Of a stretch of 64,000 nucleotides of DNA, positions 10,241 through 21,003 are shown piece after piece (the stretch's first letter is position 1; each line of letters starts with the position of its first letter). The translations under genes and the position numbers were made by a program. The notes under the pieces were generated by a model. It saw only the letters and a list, made by a program, of their open reading frames with translations, did no database searches and was not told where the DNA came from. Location: NCBI GenBank assembly GCA_023213395.1, contig CM041465.1:15128001-15192000 (forward strand), in the 5' to 3' direction. The stretch comes from Cycas panzhihuaensis. Lineage: Eukaryota > Cycadophyta.

Positions 10241-10900
10241 GCCTTTAACATACTAAGAAGCTATAAAGCATTCAACTTGGAGAAATGCTATGAACGAAGA
10301 GTACCAATCTCTTATCAAGAACGGTACATCAGAGCTCGTTGATCTACCACTTGGCAGAAAGGTAGTTTAAAATAAATGGGTGTTAAAAAATAAATATAGA
10401 TCAGACGGCACCCTTGAAAAACACAAGGCGAGGTTGGTAGCTAAAGGATTTACACAAAGGGAAGGCATCGACTACACTGAAGTCTTTGCACCTACAACCA
10501 AGTGGCCTATAATTAGAACTCTTGTGGCCTTGGCTGCTCAACAGGGTTGGAAATCCACCAACTCGATATTAAGACCGCGTTTCTCAATGGAGATCTTGAA
10601 GAAGAAATTTACATGGCTCAGCCATAAGGATATGAGATTGAAGGTCAAGAGCATAAGGTTTGTAGACTCAGAAAGTCCTTGTATGGCTTTAAAAAAGCCC
10701 CTCGCGCTTGGTTTGCCAAGTTGTCTGAAAGGATGAGGCAACTTGGATATGAGGTTTATGACTATTAAGATATTGATGCAATGTTGTTCATTAAGCGCCA
10801 TAAGGATAAAGTCACTTATCTCATCATCTTTGTGGATGACATGCTAGTAACAGGTAATAGTAAATAGGCAATAAGCCAGCTGAAAAAGGACCTTGGCAAA
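10241..10900 (+). pseudogene. Copia reverse transcriptase of A1
   Basis: Blocks in order: WRNAMNEEYQSL (10270), KHKARLVAKGFTQREGIDYT (about 10420-10480), FAPTTKWPIIRTLVALAA (10485-10540), the DIKTAFLNGDLEEEIYMAQP block in the next frame (about 10560-10625), RLRKSLYGFKKAPRAWF-like sequence, and the catalytic FVDD at 10829-10840, intact. A one-base frame change lies near 10553. At least four stops are present (for example AAATAG at 10862-10867), mostly TAG/TAA in place of Gln or Trp. Confidence 0.9.
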
Positions 10901-11722
10901 ATGTTTGAATTGTGTGACTTCAGTTTGATGAAATATTACTTGGGAATTGAAGTAACACAAAAGAATGAAAATTTTTTCCTCTCCCAAGAAAAATACATCA
11001 ACGATCTTCTAACCAAGTTTCATTTAGAAGATGCTCAACTAGTGATATTACCTATGGATCCTAACACCAAACTCTTAGCTGAAGGTGATACTAGGGAGGC
11101 AGATGCAACACTCTATAGGAAACTTGTAGGTAGTCTCATCTACACCACCAATACAAGGCCAGATATTATACACTATGTTGGCATTCTTACTCGTTACATG
11201 ACAAATCCTAAGCAGAATCATTGGCAGGTAGTAGTGCGAGTGTTGAGATACCTTAAGACGACCAGCAAATATAGTCTGTTATATGAACCTAATTCAGACT
11301 TCAAGCTTTCTGCATACACAAACTCAAACTTTGCAGGAGATAAAGATATAGGAAGATCTACGTCTCGATATGTAATGTTTCTTGGAATAGCACCAATATC
11401 ATGGAGATCTAGACGGCAAAAGATAGTTGCAGATTCAATTGCCGAAGTTGAATACATTATAGCTTCTGAGACCAGTAAAGAAGTGATATGGCTGAGAAAA
11501 TTATTAGAAACATTGAATATCACCCAAACAAGTCCTACGAGTCTTCATGTGGATAATCAATCAGCAATCTGCATGGAAAAAAATCCTATATTTCATGATC
11601 GTACCAAACACATAAGTACGAAAGTTCACAGGATTAGGGAACTTGTTCATGACGACATAATTCAATTAGATTACTATCCCACAGTAGATCAAGTGGCCAC
11701 TATCTTCACCAAACTGCTGTAA
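10901..11722 (+). pseudogene. Copia RT C-terminus and RNase H of A1
   Basis: A 273-codon uninterrupted run, the longest open frame in the window. It includes LMKYYLGIEV, LVGSLIYTTNTRPDI, SRYVMFLGIAPISWRSRRQK, AEVEYIIASETSKEVIWLR and the conserved tail HISTKVHRIRELV. The RNase H motif D-N-Q-S-A is present as HVDNQSAICM. It ends at TAA (11720-11722) where A2 has CAA and continues about nine more codons, so even this run is slightly shortened by a C-to-T stop. Confidence 0.92.
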
Positions 11723-12216
11723 AGGGTGAAGTTTGAAAGTTCCGAAGGTAGCTCGGCCTTAGGGCCTCCATCTTCGATTGATCAAAGAAGATGGCAACAG
11801 GATCATCATACTCTATTCTCGTCATGAAAACCCCTTGTGGGCGCGGAAGAATAAGAGTAAGTATCTGCTCTATCCTCTTTGTGAAAACCCCATGTAGGCA
11901 TAGAAGGATAAAGGTTGTACTTGTTTTAGAAAATCAAAACCTATGAAAACCCAAAAGGGCATAGGGGATGACCAAACAGTATATGAAGACTTAGCAAATT
12001 AAGCTGCACATTTAAGTTGCTTGGCTATCAGGCTACATCAAAGAGCCACCTTAGCCATTTTGATTTATAAAAGGGCTATAGATCTTAGAAAGTTCATGGA
12101 TTTTTATTTCCCATGAGGGTTTCCCCACAAAAGTGTCATTTAGAATTTCAATATAATAATGAGGCTCAAACGAAGACCTCATAGAATAGATTTTCTAAAA
12201 ATGACCTTCCACTATT
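11723..12216 (+). other. 3' untranslated region of A1 with repeated hairpins
   Basis: Contains the motif TGAAAACCC, a short spacer and GGG/GGC at about 11823-11843, 11882-11902 and 11942-11966, and a reversed form CCCATGAGGG near 12110-12119. Each can fold into a small stem. The same series occurs in A2, B2 and B3. Confidence 0.7.
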
Positions 12217-12226
12217 AAGGGGGAGA
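12217..12226 (+). other. Polypurine tract of A1
   Basis: AAGGGGGAGA, one base before the 3' LTR; the plus-strand primer for cDNA synthesis. A2 has AAGGGGGGGA at 40562-40571. Confidence 0.92.
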
Positions 12227-12227
12227 T

Positions 12228-12540
12228 TGAAAGAGGTTAATGTATCAAGGTTATTTGTGTAGATTAATTATGTGACCTTAGGATATATTATTAGCATTAG
12301 TCTCTTAATGAAATGTACTTTATGTGCATTTAGATGTAATTTCAGGTTCATGTCATTAGGAGGGAAAATCTTAACCTTAATGCTCACCCTCAATAATAAA
12401 AGGTGAAATCTCAAGGAGGGAGTCAATTATTCATTCTCACCTCCATGCTTGCTCTCATATCTTGTTTTATCTTATTTTTCATTCTCCATTGCCATTGTGT
12501 GCATGTGAGTGATTTATCTCCTAGATCCATCCTTCCTTCA
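12228..12540 (+). repeat. 3' LTR of A1 (313 bp)
   Basis: Same length as the 5' LTR, with about 15 differences. It is preceded by the polypurine tract at 12217-12226 and followed by the CTACT duplicate. Confidence 0.95.
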
Positions 12541-12545
12541 CTACT
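12541..12545. repeat. Target-site duplication of A1, right
   Basis: CTACT, partner of 4952-4956. Confidence 0.95.
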
Positions 12546-12797
12546 TGGATGTGAAAAAAGGTATGCTAATAGAAAGGTGGTTTTTCTTGTTTTGTTTCTT
12601 GTTTTGGTTTGTGTTCACTTTGTTCATCTTTCTTTTTATTATCTTTTCTCTATTATATAGTATTTATAGTCACTTTATATTCCTTTATATTTTGTTCTTC
12701 TTTCTAGATTTTAATATGATAGCAAAGAGATAAAACCAAGAGAGCAAGATAAATTTATACAACCAAAGAGATTCCAAGATCAAACTCATGCAAACCT
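12541..12797 (-). repeat. 3' LTR of G1, inner piece
   Basis: Starts CTACTTGGATGTG right after A1 and follows 20737-21003 through shared landmarks (GAAAGGTGG, TTTGTGTTCACTTT, CAAGATCAAACTCA). Similarity fades at about 12797 in an A/T tract. TATAAATTTAT on the minus strand near 12753 could be the LTR TATA box. Confidence 0.82.
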
Positions 12798-13499
12798 TTT
12801 TTATTTTTATTTTTTTAACCTTTATATTTTTTTTACATTTTTTTAATAAAATTTTTACTCCATTTTCACTTTTTATAAGAAAAGGATCATAATCATCCAC
12901 CCTAGAAACTCTTCTACTCAACATAGCAAGGATTTCTCCTTTTTAATAGAATCTAATAGAGAAAGAGGAGATCAAAATCATGGTGTCTCCAAGCATGAAG
13001 GGAAGGTGATAAAATGAGTATCTGCTCTAAAGGATTAATAAAGAGAACTAAGGATAATGAAAATAATTAACAATTAGTGATATATAACCAAAAAAAAAAT
13101 CCCTAGATAACAAATTAGCAAATAAAAGTATGATCTAAACCAATGACTAAGTACTTGAAGCCAACGAAGATGTTTCTCTTTCCAAGATAAAAGTAAAACA
13201 AAGCTAGGGGCCTAAGTTCTCTTTTAAATACAGAACCTAAAGGAGGATAAGATCCAAGTGTGGTGATGGAAAACTCACAATCGATGTAGACACTAAAAGG
13301 AGCAAAAGGCTTACATGATTATGAATTAGATCTATCACAAAAATACTATAATGCTTCATGAAAGCAAAGAGAGATTAGAAAGAAGGGGGGAATTTGCCCA
13401 TAGTTTTAGCTCATTAGGTAAAGGAACAAGCTTTAAAGCTATAGTTTGTCCTCATTGTAGAGGTAGCCATACACATGCTACTAGGCATAAAAGTTTCTT
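12798..13499 (-). other. G1 3' region between integrase and recognisable LTR
   Basis: About 700 bp, A-rich, without a frame I can name. It must hold the G1 polypurine tract and the start of the 3' LTR, but the LTR copies no longer align here, so neither can be placed. A purine-rich AAAAAGGAGAAAT on the minus strand (12936-12948) is only a candidate tract. Confidence 0.4.
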
Positions 13500-14640
13500 A
13501 AGTATTGAGAGTTAATGGGTCTTTTAAACTCTAATGCTTCTAACATCAAAATCTGATAGGCTCCATTAGTTAAATCTTTAATTATTAAGAAAGGTCATGC
13601 CCATTTAGGAGAAGTTCACATTGCCTATCGCGTAAATATTCCAACTTTAAAAATTTATCACCAAAGTTGAACTTTCTAGGTCTAAGCTGCTTATCATGGG
13701 TGGCTTAGACTCTAGCCTTGGATTCCATATTATTTATCAAGGCCTACAAGTGAGTCTCATCCAATTTCTTAAGCTCCAAAAGGCATACTTCCCTTTAAAA
13801 CTACTCATCAATAAACTCTTTCAATGAGACATGTAGGGAAGGAATTTTAACCTCTAGTGGTAAAACAACCTCAACACCATAAATAAGTGAAAATGGTGTC
13901 ATACCTGTAGCATTCTTAATGGAGGTCTTATAGGCCCACAATGTCTAAAATAATTGGGAGTACCAATCCCTATGAGAAGTAGTAACTGTCTTAGCTAGAA
14001 TCTTAGCTAAGATCTTGTTAAATGCTTCCACCTATCCATTCACCCAAGAATGATATGGGGTAGATACTCTATGAGTGATATGAAACTTATTACATAACTT
14101 ACTAACATGGGGATTACAAAATGAGATTCCATTATCCGTAATGATAACATATGATATCCCAAATCTACAAATAATATGTTGAAATAAAAACATAGCCATG
14201 ATCTTTCTAGTAGTAGAAACCAATGGGATATCTTGACTTCACTTTATAAAATATTCAATTATGGTTAGAATGAACTCATTCCCATTAGAAGATGCCAAAA
14301 ATATATGCCCAATGAGGTCGAGACCCCATTGGGACAAAGGCTAAGGTAAAACTATTGATTTCATTTCCTACATAGGTTGATGTATTAGAGTTACATGGGA
14401 TTGGCATTTCTAACACTTTTGGATGTAGGAGTGGGCATCTTTAAACAAGGTAGGCCAATAATAACCCATATGAAGAATACATTGGGCTATTGATCGACCA
14501 CCAAAGTGCCCACCACATATCCCCTCATGGGATTCTATTAAGGAAACTAATGATTCATCAAGTGAAAGGCACCTTAGGAGAACCCCATCAATAGAATGCT
14601 TATATAATACATCATTAAGCAAAAGATATTACCTAGTAGT
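13500..14640 (-). pseudogene. Gypsy integrase of G1
   Basis: Integrase inserts the cDNA into the genome. The open piece at 14410-14622 is the HHCC zinc-binding part (SHEGICGGHFG, then MGYYWPTLFKDA and CxxC remains). The core follows with WGLDIIGPIHP, IITDNGISF and NGQVEAFNKI, which supply the D, D and E of the catalytic triad, all still readable. The C-terminal block ends with RPRKFNFGDKFLKL near 13640-13700. Its position after RT defines the element as Ty3/gypsy. Broken by several stops. Confidence 0.88.
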
Positions 14641-14879
14641 AATGGAGATTTATCTTCTCTTCTTGAAGTAGTAAAAGAAGGGAAAGATTGATTATGAAGA
14701 TATAATCTAATCTCCCCATACCATGGATCATTAAGAGGGATGCCCTTGATATGGAAGATATGTTTGTCTGGGAGGGAATCATCAACATGTTAGCTAGTAG
14801 GATTGGGAAGAGGAGCATCAACCATGATCTCTAGAACAATCATGCCTTTCGTAGATTTTCTATTAACCACATGTAAATT

Positions 14880-16215
14880 AAACTCTTGAAGTAACAAAGA
14901 CCACTCACCTAATTAACCAGTAAGGTTAGACTTGGTAAGCAAATACCTTATAGGATCTTATTGAATAATGAGGTGGATCGCATTTCCAAGGAGGAAATGG
15001 TGAAGCTTCTTAGGAGCAAAAACTAAAGTAAGACGCTTTTTCTTAGGAAAAGGATAATAAAGATCAGCTTCCATGAGGGTTCTACAAATAAAATAGATAC
15101 CCCTTTCTCTACCAAAATCATCCTCTTATTCTAGCATCCCTGCTAATGATTCCTTCGTAGCTGAAGTATATAAAATGAATGGTTTGTCGAACCTTGGCAG
15201 AGCTAGAACTGGAGCGGAAACCAAGGCTTGCTTCAGCTTTTCAAAGGACTCTTGAACTCGAGTCCATTGTGATTTAATATCTTTCTTCAAAAGATTAGTG
15301 ATGGGCTTAACATCTAAGGCAAAGTCAGCAATAAAATGTCTTAGGAAACCAAGCCTACTTAGAAAGGATTTAATCTATTTTTGGGTCTTGGGGGGAGGCA
15401 TTTAGATAACAATCTCAATTTTTTGGGGTTAATTCTAATCCCATCTTAAGAAATAATATTTCCCAACATCTTCCCTAATGCAACGATAAAAATACATTTG
15501 GAAGGGTTTAAACATAAGTGATAATTTTTACACCTCTAAAAAATGGTTTTCAAATCATGCAAGTGATTAGATCTCTTATGTGAAAGGGTGAGAATATCAT
15601 ATAAATAAATGACAATAATATTGCCAATCAAGTCATGCAAAATATGAACCATAGGCCTTTGATACATCATGCTAGCATTCTTCAATCCAAATGGCATGAC
15701 TTTGTAAATGAAGATACCCTAAAGAATGGTGAAAGTGGTCTTATGGCAGTCACAAGACATGATAGAAATCTAATTGTATCCTGAAAAACCATCCATAAGT
15801 GATATTACCTCAACAATAACCATCTAATCCTAAATCTAGTCAAGAAAAGGAAGAGAAAAATTATCTTTGGGATATGCATCATTGATATCATAAAATTTAA
15901 TACAAATTTGAATCGTACCATTCTTCTTCACTACAAGAATTATATTAGAGACCCATTGAGAATAGTCAATACTCTCAATGAATCCAGCTCCTAATAACAT
16001 CTCTACCTCTTTCTTAATAGTAAGAGAGAGGTAGAGATAGATAGGACATTATTTTTCCATTTGGGTTTTATGCTAGGAATTGCTATAATATTATATTCAA
16101 TAATTTGGGAGTCAAGGCCTTGCATATCTTTATAGTCCCATATAAAAATTGAGCAAAACTCATAGAAGAGACCCTTAAATTGAGCAATCTCTTGGGGAGT
16201 ATAACTAGCTCCCAA
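14880..16215 (-). pseudogene. Gypsy reverse transcriptase-RNase H of G1
   Basis: RT copies element RNA to cDNA and RNase H removes the RNA strand. From 16206 the frame reads LGASYTPQEIAQFKGLF, then the RT palm blocks YPKDNFSLP (about 15850), LMDGFSGYN (about 15780) and MPFGLKNA (about 15690). The catalytic YxDD is at 15596-15607 but reads YLYD, so the first aspartate is lost. RLGFLRHFI and ILYTSATKESLAGML (about 15170-15340) mark the thumb and RNase H start. Stops are scattered but frame is held for long stretches. RT identity is certain; activity is impossible. Confidence 0.88.
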
Positions 16216-17372
16216 CTTGATAATTTAAGGAACATCCTCTATCTCTAAGTATACATTGATGGTTTATTCCATAAGCATCACATTCCCTTCGTCAAAATGG
16301 GGAGGGGTAGGCTCAATCAAAGAAATAGGCTCCTAGGATCAACTATGACTCTTGAAAAATCTAACTTATGTTGTCCATGAGGGAAATTGGGAGATGAACT
16401 TATTAAATGCTCTAGAATTACCTCGTCATTCTTAAAATGATATACATAAAAGAGATTTACAAGGAAAAGGTTTTTGGACTAGAAAGTAAATAAAGAGAAA
16501 GGCATGAAGGGTGAAGATGGATCAACCAAAGTGTTTGAATAAATAGGAACAAACCCCATAATCGAAGGAGCATGAAAAAAGAAAATAGGCCTATCTACAA
16601 ACTCCCAAACTGAAGAAAATACTTGATTAAACTCTTGATGATTTACACTAGGGTTATGGTTAGACCAAGATATCAAAATAAGAGAAGATGGTGAAGGATA
16701 CACATGTGGACGGGTAGAAAGAGAGATAGTGGAGATGTAATTAACCTCATGTACTATAATAGAGGTTTTACAACTATTTTGACCTATATCAAGTGAATTG
16801 GTATCTTCACCCCCTGATTTTAGGTCTGAGTGTTAGTGCAGTAACATCTTCCTCTCATGCCTATTCAACCATGTCTTAAAGAAAGAGGAGTGAGAGAAGG
16901 ATGGGGAAGCATCAACACGTGAATCATGCACAACTAAACTCAAAGAAGTAGTTACTCAATGAGTGGCGATAGAAGGAACTGCTAGATTTACCCCTAAGGG
17001 CAAGCACAAAACTTATAAGAAATAAGTATGAATAGGAGATAAGGTGCTTGTACCAGCAAAACCAACTAGGGGTGGATCTTGATAAGATATGATGGAGCAA
17101 GAAGCTACTTCTTCATCAAAAATGGAAGAAGAAGGAACTGAAGGGTAATCAATCAAGTTAGAAGGAATAAGGATGGATGGGGAACCTAATAACAAAGGAA
17201 TAACTTCAACTAAGTCCACATCCTTTACCTTTGTTTAGGTAGAAGGGGATTCAATAGCAAAGTACTAACCTAAACTAAGCAATTAAAAGAAATACTCTGT
17301 AAAATTAGAGGATTCACTAGGTTCCAGAAAAGTCTTAATAAGAGGAATTGATTGATTAATCAGTTTGGGCTT
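16216..17372 (-). other. Protease-RT spacer of G1
   Basis: About 1.15 kb between the protease block and the RT start. It holds short open pieces at 16479-16703 and 17013-17219, Ser/Pro/Ile-rich and without a recognisable domain. Tat-branch gypsy elements have a long spacer here. Nothing else is seen. Confidence 0.5.
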
Positions 17373-17640
17373 TCACTTAATAATCTTCAATTGTCCCTCA
17401 TGGATGAACCTAAGTTCACCAAAGAGGGAGGAATAAACTATTTCCATTTGGGTGATCCATGTTCTACCCAAAAGTATATTATATTCTAAGTCTAAGTCGA
17501 TGATGGTAAGCTCAGTGAGAACTATCTTTTCTTCTAATGTGAGAGGAAGAGTGACTTGACCTAAGGGCACCTTCTGATTCTTATCATACCCTTTCCAAAT
17601 CCACTCGTATGGATCAAAAATAGAAATTTCCAAATTCTCA
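17373..17640 (-). pseudogene. Gypsy retropepsin-like domain of G1
   Basis: An 86-codon open stretch containing VPLGQVTLPLTLEEKIVLTE, then YNILLGRTWITQME. The LLGRxWI motif and the preceding LGxVxLP strand are typical of the protease of Tat/Athila-branch gypsy elements, which cleaves the polyprotein. The catalytic D-[ST]-G should lie upstream (about 17640-17700), where the frame is degraded and I could not confirm it. The stretch lies between gag and RT as expected. Confidence 0.72.
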
Positions 17641-20375
17641 ATAAGATGAAGAGGGATTATATTAATAAATGATCCCTCATCAATGATAACTCACTTGATA
17701 TTGATATCATCTTTCATAATCTCAATGTAACATAAGGGAATGTCATTTGGATCATGGGTAGAATGACTAGATAAGGTAGCAAAGTCAAAAGAAAGCATAG
17801 AAGTGGATGAAGTAGCTACCACAGGGACTCCTAATGTATCAAATAGAGGTTAATGTTACTAAGGGCAATATTTTAGCAAATCAACAACTGATATGCCTGC
17901 CAGAATGGTCTTTAATTCTTCTACTAAAGAGAAAGGTCCATCCTCTAAACTAGAGGGAATGGACCTAAACCTAATGGGACAAGGGGGTATTAGAGGTAAA
18001 GAGTGGGGATTCCTCACCATCAAATCATCAGATGATTTGGATGGACCTGCGCTCTTTGTAGTCTCCACCATGTTTATGGTTCTCTTAGTGTCCCCAGCTT
18101 TGGGAGGCAGACGAGATTGATTAGTGTTTCTTTTTGTTAGAACATTTACAAAAGTGATATTCTTCTTTGATGAATTAGAACTTAAAGGTTCACCTTTATC
18201 ATCTTGCACCAACTTTTCTTTGACTTTATCCTCTTTACTCGTCTTGTCATTATGTTAAGGTAATGGATCCTTGTGGATCATTTGGTCTTGGAATGACTTA
18301 GAAGCTCAGTTTGTTTGAATGTTTGCATTTTGATTTATATTTTAAACTGTTCGATACTCACTTCTATCATGCACATCTATTTAGTGATTTGAGCACTATT
18401 TTTTCTTCCTAAAGGGAGGAGGAGGTAGGGGAGGAGCTTGTTTCTTCCTTCCTTCGATAAGATGAATCACTTTGGTATCTTGAGAAGGGTTACTTTAAGA
18501 AGGAGGATCAACACACAACTTAGTATTAATTGCATGTTCTAATGATCTAAATAAAGAAGTGAGATGATCATAAGTGGGTTTAGGATGGGAAGCCTTCATA
18601 GTTTGAATTGTTTCTTTAGAAGATGTAGATTTCCTAACCTTCTTAATGCCTACTTGAATTTAAAATATTTCTAGGACTAGACATTGATCAACTGCTTCTT
18701 CGTACATTTGAGGGCCCTATTTTAAAACCTTTAAGTATACGTGAGTCTTTAACATATTAGTAAATAAGTCGAATAATAAATTAGGATCAAGATATAAGTG
18801 ACAAGCATGTACCTGGTCTTGAAAACTCCTAACAAAGTCCCTTGACGTCTCATCATGATTCTGCTTAATGGCCAACAAAGATTTAATGCCTGACTCAAAT
18901 GGTCTTGTTACATCAAAATAGTTGATAAAGGAGTTAACTAATTATTGGAATGAGAGAATGTAAGTTGAAGGGAGATGGTAAAACCACTTCAAGGAATCAC
19001 CTTATAGTGATTTAGCAAAAATACATATTATAACATAGTCATACAATATAAAATCTATTCAAGTAAGTATGAATGCCTATATATGAAGGGCAGGGTTTTG
19101 AGAAGAATCACAAAAAAATTTAGGCAACTTGGAAAGGAATGGAGGTACACGTGACAACAAGTCTTTGCATGGGAAGGGAGACTTCATATAATCTAGGAAG
19201 GGTCTCCAACGTAGTAGGATGTTAAAGATGACGAATGAAAAATAGATGCATGGATGAGTTGTTGCAGTTGTAGTTATTGTTGTCAAACATCATGAGGTGG
19301 AAGAGTAGAGGGGGAAACAAACCACGTGATGAGGTTAACCACAGAGTTGGTTTTAGGTATAAGGTATTAAAGGAAATTTGGATTAAAGGTGTAGAAGGGA
19401 TTGGGTTGTGGGGTAGATCTAAGAATATGTGAAGAAGAAGTAGGATTAGAAGTCCTCAAAGATTGTGATTATCCTGCCAAAGTATGAGGATGAGCTGAAT
19501 GAATGTAAGAAGCATGTTGCAATGAGAAAATCACATTAGACACTCTAGGGGATGGTGGGTGAGGTCTAACACCATAAGACCAAATGTTATGTGATGCATG
19601 GGAGGTACCTGGGTGGTAGAAGAAATGGGATGCGAAGAGGGAATCCTAGTGGAATAAGAACAAATCAGTCATAAACTAGGTAAGGCCATAACCACTTGAC
19701 TGTAAGTGGGTATGTATATAGTGCTAGGGTTACCATGGGCAACAATGATAGTATCACCTCCATGAGTAGGAGGTATGGAATGGGAAGAATGAATCTGAGC
19801 TTATTATCTAGAAGGAGATTGACGAGGTTACGAATGGGTCAATTTGCAATCATCAACTTCCTCCAAATGCAGGGAATGAGGTGTGACATAGGTCTTGGTG
19901 AAGGAGGACGAGAAGGGTGAGGAGACCACATGGCATATGGTGGGGAGTCTACCTCAATTAACTCATAGTCTTTACCTAAGGGATCAATTTAAATATGTTA
20001 TGGTAAAGATGACATGGTATGAGTCTCCGGATAAAATAGGTCATGGTAAGTAGTCATATGTAGTGGGGTAGGGATCCTAGTAAGGATTGGCTTAAGGAAA
20101 GATAGATGTAGCTAACCTGAAGGTGGTTCTTCTTGTGTGAAAGAAGAATCATCGAGATATTGTGAAGGTTCTAGATATCCCTACTCCACCTGTATATTAT
20201 ATAATTGGGTTGAATCTTTAATAAGATAAACATATGCATCATGTGCTTGAAGTTCTGAAGATTCAATGTAAGATGATGAAGCATGCTAACCAAAGTATGA
20301 TGGGTGGACTTGAGAATCAGTTAGAAGGCCTTGAATTCTCAACAAGCACCTAGGGGTAGGTGTTGTTGTTTCCAT
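17641..20375 (-). pseudogene. Decayed gypsy gag of G1
   Basis: Structural precursor of the gypsy particle. A start codon at 20375 lies just inside the 5' LTR and opens METTTPTP. Further in, the block at about 18600-18990 has the gypsy capsid pattern (KWFYHLP, then SFINYF, then IKQNHDETSRDFVRSFQDQV). The tail at 17859-18212 is a 117-codon open stretch, Ser/Lys/Pro-rich, probably the gag-protease junction. Many stops and several frame changes break it. I see no clear CCHC knuckle. Gag identity is from the capsid pattern and position; exact limits are not certain. Confidence 0.68.
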
Positions 20376-20430
20376 AGCTTTACTTGAAGATAAATGGTGG
20401 CTCCCCAATATGGTTGCCAGAAAGATGGTG

Positions 20431-21003
20431 TGGAAATTCTTAGGAGGACCTAAACTTAATATCTCTCGATTTTTTTCCATTAAAATTAGGAGATATGAAG
20501 TTCAAGAAGATGTAAGAGACTATCTTTGCATAACTCCTAAGGAGGATTCTTCACCTAGTAGTATCGTCTAATGAAGTGTGAATGGATATGATGAAAGGCA
20601 TGGATATGAGATAGAGTGATAGAATCCACAAACCTATACAACTTGATGAAGGAGTTCTAAATTCAGAGTTGCATTAACAATATCCTTAATGTCCTTCATA
20701 GGGATTCCTCTCATATAATCCTTTCAACCTTTTTAGTTCTACTTGGATGTGGAAGAGGGTTAGTTAATGGAAAGGTGGTTTATCTTGTTTTGTATCTTGT
20801 CTTGGTTTGTGTTCACTTTATTCATCTTTCTTTTTATAGTTTTTTCTCTTTTTGATGGTATTTCTAGTCACTTTATGTTCCTTTGTATTTTATTCTTCTT
20901 TTTATATTTTGATATGATAGTAAAGAGACAAAACTAAGAGAGAAAGATAAATCTATATGACTAAAGGGACTACAAGATCAAACTCAGACAAACCTTTTTT
21001 GTT
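20431..21003 (-). repeat. 5' LTR of G1
   Basis: The undisturbed LTR copy. It contains the A1 target once, as AGTTCTACTTGGATGTGG near 20734-20751, and so works as the empty-site reference for A1. Immediately to the left (20411-20430) lies TGGTTGCCAG, which reads CTGGCAACCA on the element strand and is the likely primer-binding region. Confidence 0.82.

Larger units (their letters stand above)
4957..12540 (+). mobile_element. Complete Ty1/copia element A1 (7,584 bp)
   Basis: Full-length plus-strand element: 313-bp LTRs at both ends, exact 5-bp target duplication CTACT (4952-4956 and 12541-12545), tRNA-iMet primer-binding site, a leader of about 1.9 kb, gag-protease-integrase-RT-RNase H, 3' untranslated region and polypurine tract. 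About 15 mismatches separate the LTRs by eye, making A1 the younger of the two complete A-family copies. It sits inside the 3' LTR of G1. The pol has a small number of stops, one small deletion and at least one frameshift, so it is not autonomous as it stands. Confidence 0.95.
4642..21003 (-). mobile_element. Ty3/gypsy element G1 (Tat/Ogre-like), split by A1
   Basis: Minus-strand gypsy element with gag, protease, RT, RNase H, integrase in gypsy order (integrase last). Its LTRs are recognised by aligning 4642-4956 plus 12541-12797 with 20431-21003: the two left pieces join exactly at the single CTACT that is uninterrupted in the right copy. The left LTR therefore contains the whole A1 element. 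The protease block and its GxxWIxxM signature resemble the Tat/Athila branch. Outer LTR ends beyond 12797 and 21003 cannot be fixed because the copies stop aligning in A/T-rich tracts, and no target duplication was found. Confidence 0.85.

Noticed and set aside
12509-12733. Hydrophobic Phe/Leu-rich short frames near 12403-12733 resembling a membrane peptide
   Set aside because: They cross the A1 LTR/G1 LTR junction and come from T-rich sequence; similar T-rich shadows occur at 62049-62312.
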